A stretch of DNA of 27,354 nucleotides from the NCBI GenBank assembly GCA_047921175.1, contig JBLRWQ010000042.1, positions 1 to 27,354 of the forward strand, written 5' to 3'. The translations under genes and the position numbers were made by a program. The notes beneath the pieces were generated by a model. That model saw nothing but the letters and a program-made list of their open reading frames with translations. It made no database searches and was not told the DNA's origin. The stretch is from T1Sed10-7 sp047921175. GTDB lineage: Bacteria; Actinomycetota; Nitriliruptoria; Nitriliruptorales; Nitriliruptoraceae. Within the stretch, counting starts at the first letter, position 1. Every line of letters begins with the position of its first letter. Shown piece after piece: positions 1 through 6,481 of this stretch.

Positions 1-5
1 GCATC

Positions 6-1439
6 GTGGCCGAGGTCGAGCTGCCCCAGCTGGGCGAGTCCGTCGAGGAAGGCATCATCACCGCCTGGCTGGTCGAGGTCGGTGACACCGTCGAGGTCGA
101 CCAGCCGATCGTCGAGATCTCCACCGACAAGGTCGACACCGAGATCCCCTCCCCCGTCGCCGGCGTCGTCCAGGAACTCAAGGCCGAGGTCGACGACACC
201 ATCGCCGTCGGCGCCGTCATCGCCATCATCGGGGACGCACCCGCCGAAGGTGCAGACGGCGGCAGCGACGAACCGCCCACCGAGCGACCCACCGACGACG
301 CCGCTGCTGCCGACGACGGCGACGAGGCTGCTGAGGAGGCACCCGCCAAGGGCGCCCAGGACGCGCCCGCCGAGCAGCCTGCCACGGCGTCGAGCCCGCC
401 GTCGTCCTCCGGCCAGCAGGCCGTCGGCGAGAAGGCCCTGACCTCCCCACTGGTCCGCCGGCTGCTGCGCGAGGCCGGTCTCACCCCGAGCCAGGTCACC
501 GGCACCGGCCCCGGTGGCCGGATCACCCGCGCCGATGCCGAGCGCGCCATCGCCGAGGGACCGGCGCCGGCCGCCGAGGCGGCACCTGCTGCGCCGCACG
601 ACACCGGCTCGGCCGCCGCCCCGGCTGCGGGCTCGGTCGTGCCCGCCCCGATCGTGGTCGCCGCACCCAGCGAGCGCGGTCGTCCCCCGGCCTCGCCCAC
701 CCAGGTCGAGTTCGGTGGCGAGCGCCAGGTCACCCAGGAGCTCAGCCGCGTCCGCAAGGCCATCGCCCGCTCCATGATGGAGTCGCTGCAGACCACCGCG
801 CAGCTGACCGCAGCGGTCGAGGTCGACATGACCGCGATCATGAACCTGCGCGCGGCCCGCAAGGACGCCTTCAAGGCCACCCACGGCGCGAGCCTGTCGC
901 CGCTGCCGATGATCGCCCGCGCCGTCTGCATGGTGCTGCCGCGGCACCCGGTCATGAACGCCTCGATGGACACCGACGCGGGCACCGTGACCTTCCACCG
1001 CACCATCAACCTCGGCATGGCCGTGGACACCGACCGCGGGCTGCTGGTGCCCAACGTCAAGGATGCGCAGGACCTGACCGTCGCGGGGCTGGCAGCGCGC
1101 ATCGCGGACCTGGCCAAGCGGACCCGGGCCAAGAAGGTCCAGCCGGACGAGATCAGCGGTGGGACCTTCACCATCACCAACACCGGCTCGGTCGGGACCC
1201 TGTTCGACACCCCGATCCTGAACCCGCCGGAGGTCGCCATCCTCGCCACCGCAGCGATCGAGAAGCGGCCCGTGGTCGTCTCCGACGCCTACGGCGACTC
1301 GATCGCGATCCGGTGGATGAGCTACCTGTGCCTGTCCTACGACCACCGCATGGTGGACGGCGCGGACGCGGCCCGCTTCCTCCAGGACCTCAAGTACGTG
1401 CTCGAGACCCACGACTTCTCGGGCGAGCTCGGCGTGTGA
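6..1439 (+). CDS. sucB: Dihydrolipoamide acyltransferase, E2 component of a 2-oxo acid dehydrogenase complex
   Basis: E2 core subunit that transfers the acyl group from lipoamide to CoA in the pyruvate and/or 2-oxoglutarate dehydrogenase complex of the cytosol. The 477-residue chain has one lipoyl domain (about 1-76) with the lipoyl-lysine at Lys42 in STDKVDTEIP, an Ala/Pro/Asp/Glu-rich linker, a peripheral-subunit-binding domain (about 144-182, SPLVRRLLREAG and GPGGRIT), a second Ala/Pro linker, and a catalytic domain from about 240. That domain ends with DHRMVDG, giving His447 and Asp451 as catalytic residues. The GTG at position 6 fits the family N-terminus (AEVELPQLGESV), but the window edge prevents seeing a ribosome site. 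Only one lipoyl domain is present, whereas some actinobacterial E2s carry two or three. The symbol is tentative because actinobacteria often share one E2 between complexes. lipB and lipA follow directly, so the substrate of lipoylation and its enzymes are coupled. Confidence 0.93.
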   Translation: MAEVELPQLGESVEEGIITAWLVEVGDTVEVDQPIVEISTDKVDTEIPSPVAGVVQELKAEVDDTIAVGAVIAIIGDAPAEGADGGSDEPPTERPTDDAAAADDGDEAAEEAPAKGAQDAPAEQPATASSPPSSSGQQAVGEKALTSPLVRRLLREAGLTPSQVTGTGPGGRITRADAERAIAEGPAPAAEAAPAAPHDTGSAAAPAAGSVVPAPIVVAAPSERGRPPASPTQVEFGGERQVTQELSRVRKAIARSMMESLQTTAQLTAAVEVDMTAIMNLRAARKDAFKATHGASLSPLPMIARAVCMVLPRHPVMNASMDTDAGTVTFHRTINLGMAVDTDRGLLVPNVKDAQDLTVAGLAARIADLAKRTRAKKVQPDEISGGTFTITNTGSVGTLFDTPILNPPEVAILATAAIEKRPVVVSDAYGDSIAIRWMSYLCLSYDHRMVDGADAARFLQDLKYVLETHDFSGELGV

Positions 1440-2260
1440 GCGAGCCCGCCCCGGCCGAGCCGACCGCGGCGCGCCCGCGCGGTGCGGCGGCGGGCGGGGG
1501 CCGCCCGGTGCGCGATCGTGGGCCCGAGCTCCGCCGCGACCGGGACGCGCCCATCGAGGTGGTCCGGCTCGGGCGGGTCCCCTACCGCGAGGCCTGGGAC
1601 CTGCAACGCGGCCTGGTCGCCGCCCGGCAGGCCGACCACGTCCGGGACACGCTGCTCCTGCTCGAGCACCCACCCGTCTACACCCTCGGCCGTCGCGCCG
1701 ACCACGCCAACCTGCTGCTCGACCCGCCCGCGCTGGCCGAACGTGGCATCGAGGTGGTGGAGGTCGACCGCGGCGGCGACATCACCTACCACGGCCCCGG
1801 GCAGCTGGTCGGCTACCCGGTCCTCCGCCTGGCCGGGACCCGTGACGTCGTGGACTACGTGCGGGCGCTGGAGGAGGTCCTGCTGCGCACGCTCGCGGCC
1901 CTCGGGGTCGAGGCCCGGCGCATGGACGGACTGACCGGCGTGTGGGTCGGTGAGGAGAAGATCGCGGCCATCGGGGTCCGCGTCGCCAGCGGCGGCGTGA
2001 CCTCCCACGGGTTCGCGCTCAACGTCGACCCGGCGCTGGAGGACTTCACCGGCATCGTGCCGTGCGGCATCCGCGACCGCGGCGTCTGCTCGCTCGCGAG
2101 CCTCGGGGTCGACGCGTCGATGGACACGGTCGGCGACCAGGTGGTCACCGCGGTCGGTGAGGTCCTCGCCGCTACCCTCGTCCATCGAGCCGCCGCCGTG
2201 GTGCTCCCGGCTGCGGCGCCGGACGACCATCGGCCCCGCACCCGAAGGCAGCCCGCGTGA
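1436..2260 (+). CDS. lipB: Octanoyl-[acyl carrier protein]:protein octanoyltransferase
   Basis: Transfers octanoate from acyl carrier protein to the lipoyl-domain lysine, the first step of endogenous lipoate assembly; LipA then inserts sulfur. The 274-residue product carries the LipB signature RGGDITYHGPGQ (112-123, His119), the conserved Lys175 in EEKIAAIG, and the catalytic Cys210 in VPCGI. The GTG at 1436 overlaps the E2 stop codon (GTGA, 1436-1439), implying translational coupling. The first 36 or so residues are Pro/Ala/Arg-rich and lie outside the family core, which begins near IEVVRLGRVPYREAW. A second in-frame GTG at 1508 could be the true start, giving 250 residues. The C-terminal 25 residues are also low-complexity. 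Family assignment is secure; the exact start is less so. Confidence 0.93.
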   Translation: MSEPAPAEPTAARPRGAAAGGGRPVRDRGPELRRDRDAPIEVVRLGRVPYREAWDLQRGLVAARQADHVRDTLLLLEHPPVYTLGRRADHANLLLDPPALAERGIEVVEVDRGGDITYHGPGQLVGYPVLRLAGTRDVVDYVRALEEVLLRTLAALGVEARRMDGLTGVWVGEEKIAAIGVRVASGGVTSHGFALNVDPALEDFTGIVPCGIRDRGVCSLASLGVDASMDTVGDQVVTAVGEVLAATLVHRAAAVVLPAAAPDDHRPRTRRQPA

Positions 2261-3306
2261 GCTCCACCCGTGAACCGGTCATCCCCGCCGACGCCCGGAC
2301 CCTGAGCGTCCTCCCCAACGGCCTGACCCGGGAGCGCACGCAGCGCGCCGGCGTGGTGCGCAAGGCCGTGGACACCTCCCGGCCCGAGGGCCGCAAGCCC
2401 GAGTGGCTCAAGGTCAAGGCCAGCTTCGGGGAGAACTTCCGTGACGTCACCAAGCTCATGGAGGGGCTCGAGCTCAACACCGTCTGCGCCCAGGCGGCCT
2501 GCCCCAACCTGTACGAGTGCTGGGAGATGCGCGAGGCCACCTTCCTGATCGGTGGCGAGGACTGCACCCGCCGCTGCGGGTTCTGCCAGATCAAGACCGG
2601 CAAGCCCAAGGGCTACGACGTCGACGAGCCGCGCCGGGTCGCCGAGGCGGTCGAGCACCTGGGACTGCGCTTCGCCGTGGTCACCATGGTCGCCCGCGAC
2701 GACCTCGACGACGGTGGTGCCTGGCTGGTCGCGGAGACGATCCGCCAGATCCGCGCCCGCACCCCCGAGGTCGGCGTCGAGGTGCTCCCGAGCGACTTCG
2801 GCTACGGCAACGACCCCGATGCGGGCCACCTCGCGCTGGAGCAGGTCGTCGCCGCCGAACCGGACGTGTTCGCGTTCAACCTGGAGACCACCCGCCGCCT
2901 GTTCCCGGTCATCCGGCCCGCCTTCGACTACGACCGGGGGCTGGCCTTCCTGGCGCTCGCCCGCGACCGGTTCCCGCGCACCACCGCGGTCAAGTCCAAC
3001 CTCATCGTCGGGATGGGAGAGACCGACGACGAGGTGCGCGAGTGCATGCGGGACCTGCGTGCCGCGGGGGTGGACACCCTCACGATCGGGCAGTACCTGC
3101 AGCCCTCCGGGCAGCACCTCAAGCTCGAGCGCTACGTCACCCCCGACACCTTCGCGGGCTTCCGCCGCTACGGCGAGGACGAGCTCGGCTTCGCCCACGT
3201 GGAGGCCGGCCCGATGGTGCGCTCCAGCTACCACGCCGGCCAGCAGGCGATGGACGCCAAGGCCTGGCAGCCCTCCCCCGGGCAACCCGGCGGCGGGCCG
3301 GGCTGA
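2257..3306 (+). CDS. lipA: Lipoyl synthase (radical SAM)
   Basis: Inserts two sulfur atoms into protein-bound octanoyl groups using S-adenosylmethionine. The 349-residue protein shows both iron-sulfur motifs: the auxiliary-cluster cysteines C77, C82 and C88 (CxxxxCxxxxxC), and the radical-SAM cysteines C103, C107 and C110 (CTRRCGFC). The C-terminal RSSYHA holds the serine that ligates the auxiliary cluster in this family. The GTG at 2257 overlaps the lipB stop (GTGA), so E2, lipB and lipA read as one coupled operon. The extreme C-terminus is a short Pro/Gly-rich tail. The gene ends only 7 bases before the stop of the convergent channel gene, leaving no room for a separate terminator. Full length, with all key residues present. 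Confidence 0.97.
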   Translation: MSSTREPVIPADARTLSVLPNGLTRERTQRAGVVRKAVDTSRPEGRKPEWLKVKASFGENFRDVTKLMEGLELNTVCAQAACPNLYECWEMREATFLIGGEDCTRRCGFCQIKTGKPKGYDVDEPRRVAEAVEHLGLRFAVVTMVARDDLDDGGAWLVAETIRQIRARTPEVGVEVLPSDFGYGNDPDAGHLALEQVVAAEPDVFAFNLETTRRLFPVIRPAFDYDRGLAFLALARDRFPRTTAVKSNLIVGMGETDDEVRECMRDLRAAGVDTLTIGQYLQPSGQHLKLERYVTPDTFAGFRRYGEDELGFAHVEAGPMVRSSYHAGQQAMDAKAWQPSPGQPGGGPG

Positions 3307-3313
3307 CCCGGCC

Positions 3314-4489
3314 TCAGTGGTCGTCGCCGGCGTCGTCGAGGTCGTCGTCGGTCGGAAGTAGCGCGTCGAGGTCGCTCGGCGGGGCCGAGGTGTCACCCTT
3401 GCTGCTCGCCGCGTGGCGACCGCGCTCGTGCGCCGCGTGGTCGGTGTCGGGGACCTGGTAGACCTCGACGTCGGCATCGCCGAGCGCGACGGGCTGCTCG
3501 GTGCGCAGCCAGACGGTGCGCTGCGGGAACGGGATCTCCACCTCGGCGGCGTCGAAGGCGTTCTTGATCCTGCGGCGCAGCTCCCGGGCGATGGCCCACT
3601 GCTGGCCGGGTTGGGTCTTGATGACGAGCCGGATGTCGACGCTGTCGTTGCCGAGGTTCTCGACACCCCAGATCTCCGGCTCATCGAGGAAGACCTCCTC
3701 GAAGTCCGCTTCGCGGGCCATGTCGGTGGCGATCGCGAGGATGAGATCGCTGGCGGCGTCGATGTCGGTGCCGTAGGCGACCCCGATGTCGAGCAACGCC
3801 CGGGCCCACTCCTGCGACATGTTCCCGACCCGCAGGATGTGCCCGTTGGGGACGTGCCACAGCGTGCCCGTCACATCGCGGACGCGCGTCGTACGCAACG
3901 AGACCCCCTCGACCACCCCCGCGGCGTCTCCGACATCGACGATGTCGCCGACGCCGTACTGGTCCTCGGCGAGCATGAAGATGCCCGCGAGGAAGTCGCT
4001 GACGAGCCCCTGCGCGCCGAAACCGAACGCGATGCCGAGGATCCCCGCACCGGCCAGCAGCGGGGTCAGGTTGATCCCGAAGGCGGTCGACAACAGGATG
4101 AACAGCGCCACCGTCCAGATGATGACCCGCAGCACGCTGCCGGCCAGGGCGCCGAGCGCCTCCGCACGCTGGACGCGCCGTACCGACACCACGGTCTGCT
4201 GCGAGCCGGCGTCGAGGCCGAGCCGCCGCCGCCCAAGGGCCGTGGACTCCGGATCACTGGCTGCGGCCACAGCCTTGCGGATGAGCCGTTTGACGACCAG
4301 GGACGCGACCAACGCCAGAGCGAGGATCACCGCGATCTGGGCGAGCACATCGATGCTGCCCGCCACCAGGGTGACCACCGGGCCATCCCCGAACCAGCCC
4401 TCGAGGAGCTCGGTGATCGGGCGGACCGGCTCGGTCAGCTCGAAGTTGGGGGTCTCCCCCTCCGTCTCCTGCGCGAGCACGGTGATCAT
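3314..4489 (-). CDS. MscS-family mechanosensitive ion channel
   Basis: Small-conductance mechanosensitive channel of the inner membrane that releases solutes on hypo-osmotic shock. The 391-residue protein has a short N-terminus, hydrophobic segments at about 38-66, 114-136 and 142-172, and the family's Gly/Ala-rich pore helix (ILGIAFGFGAQGLVSDFLAG) followed by the beta domain (about 175-225, with VGDIVDVGDAAGVVEGVSLRTTRVR and the HVPNG turn). It ends with an Asp-rich tail that could be a cytosolic sensor or filter element (inference). The ATG at 4489 is chosen because GGAG sits five bases upstream; the reading frame stays open to 4693, but that upstream part has no family similarity. It is divergent from glnA and convergent with lipA. 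A membrane protein also lies between lipA and glnA in M. tuberculosis (Rv2219, recalled), but I cannot say it is orthologous. Confidence 0.9.
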   Translation of the reverse strand: MITVLAQETEGETPNFELTEPVRPITELLEGWFGDGPVVTLVAGSIDVLAQIAVILALALVASLVVKRLIRKAVAAASDPESTALGRRRLGLDAGSQQTVVSVRRVQRAEALGALAGSVLRVIIWTVALFILLSTAFGINLTPLLAGAGILGIAFGFGAQGLVSDFLAGIFMLAEDQYGVGDIVDVGDAAGVVEGVSLRTTRVRDVTGTLWHVPNGHILRVGNMSQEWARALLDIGVAYGTDIDAASDLILAIATDMAREADFEEVFLDEPEIWGVENLGNDSVDIRLVIKTQPGQQWAIARELRRRIKNAFDAAEVEIPFPQRTVWLRTEQPVALGDADVEVYQVPDTDHAAHERGRHAASSKGDTSAPPSDLDALLPTDDDLDDAGDDH

Positions 4490-4564
4490 GGGGTCTCCGG
4501 TACGGGCGGTCGGGGCAACCCGCGAGGCTAGCGGCCAGCATCCGATCGACCCCGGACCCCGCGT

Positions 4565-4602
4565 GTAACACGCCCGAAACGGAGGGGAAAGACCGGGGGA
4601 AC
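4565..4602 (+). promoter_or_regulatory. GlnR-like operator upstream of glnA
   Basis: Four 5-base boxes lie at an exact 11-base period: GTAAC (4565), GAAAC (4576), GAAAG (4587) and GGAAC (4598). The first pair is a perfect match to the actinobacterial GlnR consensus gTnAC-n6-GaAAC; the second pair is a degenerate second site at the spacing expected for a tandem GlnR operator. The orientation points to glnA. The same array, in a different sequence context, precedes amtB. The call rests on consensus knowledge and this duplication; binding by GlnR itself is inferred, since glnR is not in the window. Confidence 0.75.
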
Positions 4603-4612
4603 GGATCGGCCA

Positions 4613-4618
4613 TAGCGT
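4613..4618 (+). promoter_or_regulatory. Probable -10 element of the glnA promoter (TAGCGT)
   Basis: TAGCGT fits the TANNNT -10 pattern and begins exactly 11 bases after the last base of the GlnR-like array. The amtB promoter has the same hexamer, within the same TAGCGTCCC, at the same distance. No -35 match is visible, as expected for an activator-dependent promoter. Transcription would start near 4625, giving a leader of roughly 235 bases before glnA. Confidence 0.55.
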
Positions 4619-4860
4619 CCCGCCTGCAGGACCGACCTGGGTTGCACGCGCGTGCGACCCTCCGGACGGGCGAGGCGCCCCATCGAGTCCCAACCGCGGC
4701 CGGAACGCCGCGGGGAGAGCGCTTCGGTGCCCTCACCGGGGAACGACCGGTCGCGTCGGTGTCGGGCGCCTCGCCCACCTGCAACCATCACGAACCAGCG
4801 AGCCACCACCCGAGCAGATCGCGGGCGATGCGCTCGCCGTCGAACACAAGGAGCGAGAAG
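4619..4860 (+). other. Long 5' leader of glnA
   Basis: No gene is supported between the channel start (4489) and glnA (4861). Upstream of the operator I see only a possible -10 for the channel gene (TAGCCT on the minus strand, 4530 down to 4525). Downstream, the predicted glnA leader contains a 7-bp GC hairpin with arms 4694-4700 and 4707-4713 and a six-base loop. The glnA reading frame stays open back to an ATG at 4642, but that extension is Arg/Pro/Ser-rich and unlike glutamine synthetase, so I do not read it as protein. Whether the leader is a regulatory RNA cannot be told from this sequence. Confidence 0.35.
4848..4853 (+). promoter_or_regulatory. Ribosome binding site fixing the glnA TTG start
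   Basis: AAGGAG lies seven bases before the TTG at 4861. The in-frame ATG at 4828 has no comparable site, and starting there adds 11 residues not typical of GlnA. The site therefore favours the TTG start. Confidence 0.7.
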
Positions 4861-6294
4861 TTGGGCAGCTCACCGCAGACCGCGCAGGACGTCCTGGATC
4901 TGATCGAGAGCGAGGGGTACGAGTTCATCGACCTGCGCTTCATCGACCTCCCGGGCGTCACGCAGCACACCACGTTCCCGACCACCAACGTCGATGCGAG
5001 CACCTTCGAGAACGGCATCTACTTCGACGGGTCCTCGGTCCGTGGCTTCCAGGGCATCCAGGAATCGGACATGCTGCTGATGCCCGATCCCACCACCGCC
5101 GTGGAGGACCGCTTCCGGCAGCACAAGACCCTCATGATGTACTGCCACATCCTGGACCCCATCACGGGTGAGGCGTACTCGCGCGACCCGCGCAACATCG
5201 TGCGCAAGGCCGAGGCCTACCTCGCCTCCACCGGGATCGCCGACACCTCCTTCATGGGCCCCGAGGCGGAGTTCTTCATCCTCGACTCGGTCCGGTTCGA
5301 CTCGGGCGGGAACGCCTCCTTCTACGAGGTCGACTCGATCGAGGGCTCCTGGAACACCGGCCGCGAGGAGGAGGGCGGCAACAAGGGCTACAAGCCGCGG
5401 ACCAAGGGCGGGTACTTCCCCGTCCCACCGATGGACCACTACACCGACCTGCGCTCCGAGATGGTGCACAACCTCGAGGTGTTCGGTATCTCCACCCAGC
5501 TGCACCACCACGAGGTGGGCTCCGGCGGCCAGGGGGAGATCGGGATCGAGTTCGACACGATCTCCAAGATCGCCGACAAGCTGATGACCTTCAAGTACGT
5601 GGTCAAGAACACCGCGGCCGCGGCCAACAAGACGGTCACCTTCATGCCGAAGCCGATCTTCGGTGACAACGGCTCGGGGATGCACACCCACCAGTCGCTG
5701 TGGAAGGACGGCGAGCCGCTGTTCTTCGACGAGTCCGGCTACGGCCAGCTCTCGGACACCGCGCGCTGGTACATCGGCGGGCTGCTCGCGCACGCGAAGT
5801 CGGTCCTCGCCTTCACCAACCCGACCACCAACTCCTACCGCCGGCTGGTCCCCGGGTACGAGGCGCCGGTCAACCTGGTGTACTCGGCCCGGAACCGCTC
5901 GGCTGCGGTGCGGATCCCGATCTCCGGGGACAACCCCAAGGCCAAGCGGATCGAGTTCCGTGTCCCGGACCCGTCCTCCAACCCCTACCTCGCCTTCGCG
6001 GCGATGCTGATGGCCGGGCTCGACGGGGTCAGGAACCGGATCGAGCCGCCGGACCCGGTCGACAAGGACATCTACGACCTGCCGCCGGAGGAGCTGCTCA
6101 ACCTCCCCGCCGTCCCGCGCTCGCTCGAGGAGGCGCTGGGGGGGCTCGCCGAGGACCACGCGTTCCTGCTCGAGGGTGACGTCTTCACCGAGGACCTCAT
6201 CGAGACCTGGATCGCGTACAAGCTCGAGAACGAGGTCGCGCAGGTGGGCCTCAGGCCCCACCCGCACGAGTTCGAGCTGTACTTCGACATCTGA
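4861..6294 (+). CDS. glnA: Glutamine synthetase type I (adenylylatable)
   Basis: Condenses glutamate, ammonium and ATP to glutamine; the cytosolic dodecameric entry point of ammonium assimilation. From the TTG at 4861 it is 477 residues, the normal type I length. Family landmarks are the N-terminal VLDLIESEGYEFIDLRFID, FDGSSVRGFQ, the GPEAEFF active-site strand, and the ATP-site signature KPIFGDNGSGMHTHQS. The C-terminal DIYDLPPEE contains Tyr405 (codon 6073-6075), the equivalent of the adenylylated tyrosine of the I-beta class. Control is visible at two levels: a GlnR-like operator about 260-300 bases upstream, and the tyrosine substrate site for GlnE, which is encoded 5 kb downstream on the other strand. 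A strong hairpin follows the gene. Function is certain; the start is probable. Confidence 0.96.
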   Translation: MGSSPQTAQDVLDLIESEGYEFIDLRFIDLPGVTQHTTFPTTNVDASTFENGIYFDGSSVRGFQGIQESDMLLMPDPTTAVEDRFRQHKTLMMYCHILDPITGEAYSRDPRNIVRKAEAYLASTGIADTSFMGPEAEFFILDSVRFDSGGNASFYEVDSIEGSWNTGREEEGGNKGYKPRTKGGYFPVPPMDHYTDLRSEMVHNLEVFGISTQLHHHEVGSGGQGEIGIEFDTISKIADKLMTFKYVVKNTAAAANKTVTFMPKPIFGDNGSGMHTHQSLWKDGEPLFFDESGYGQLSDTARWYIGGLLAHAKSVLAFTNPTTNSYRRLVPGYEAPVNLVYSARNRSAAVRIPISGDNPKAKRIEFRVPDPSSNPYLAFAAMLMAGLDGVRNRIEPPDPVDKDIYDLPPEELLNLPAVPRSLEEALGGLAEDHAFLLEGDVFTEDLIETWIAYKLENEVAQVGLRPHPHEFELYFDI

Positions 6295-6367
6295 GCCCGG
6301 TCGGCGGGAGCCCCGGCTGCGCCGGGCACGGGTCACCGCGTGACCTCCCCACACCGCACCGGCTCCG

Positions 6368-6416
6368 GACGAGGACCGGGTGCAGCGTCGCTCCCGACGC
6401 GCACCCGGTCCTCGTC
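6368..6416 (+). terminator. Strong hairpin terminator after glnA
   Basis: A perfect 16-bp inverted repeat (6368-6383 with 6401-6416) encloses a second 6-bp stem (6385-6390 with 6395-6400) and a CTCC loop, with a single bulged A at 6384. That makes about 22 paired bases. No T-run follows, which is common for terminators in very GC-rich actinobacteria. It lies 74 bases after the glnA stop and insulates the next gene. Confidence 0.75.
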
Positions 6417-6468
6417 GTGTGTCCAGCACCGCTCGACCACGCGGGGCCGGAGCCCACAGCGCGCGGGC

Positions 6469-6474
6469 TAGGTT
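6469..6474 (+). promoter_or_regulatory. Probable -10 of a leaderless promoter for the TPR-GGDEF gene
   Basis: TAGGTT (TANNNT pattern) ends seven bases before the A of the ATG at 6482. Transcription would start at or next to the start codon, giving a leaderless mRNA, which is common in actinobacteria. There is no ribosome site in front of this ATG, in agreement with that reading. Confidence 0.5.
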
Positions 6475-6481
6475 GCGCGCC

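Noticed and set aside
1313..1435. Upstream ATG at 1313 as the lipB start
   Set aside because: It lies deep inside the E2 gene and yields Arg/Gly/Pro-rich sequence; the GTG at 1436 couples to the E2 stop.
4828..4860. ATG at 4828 as the glnA start
   Set aside because: No ribosome site in front of it, while AAGGAG stands seven bases before the TTG at 4861, which also gives the normal family length.
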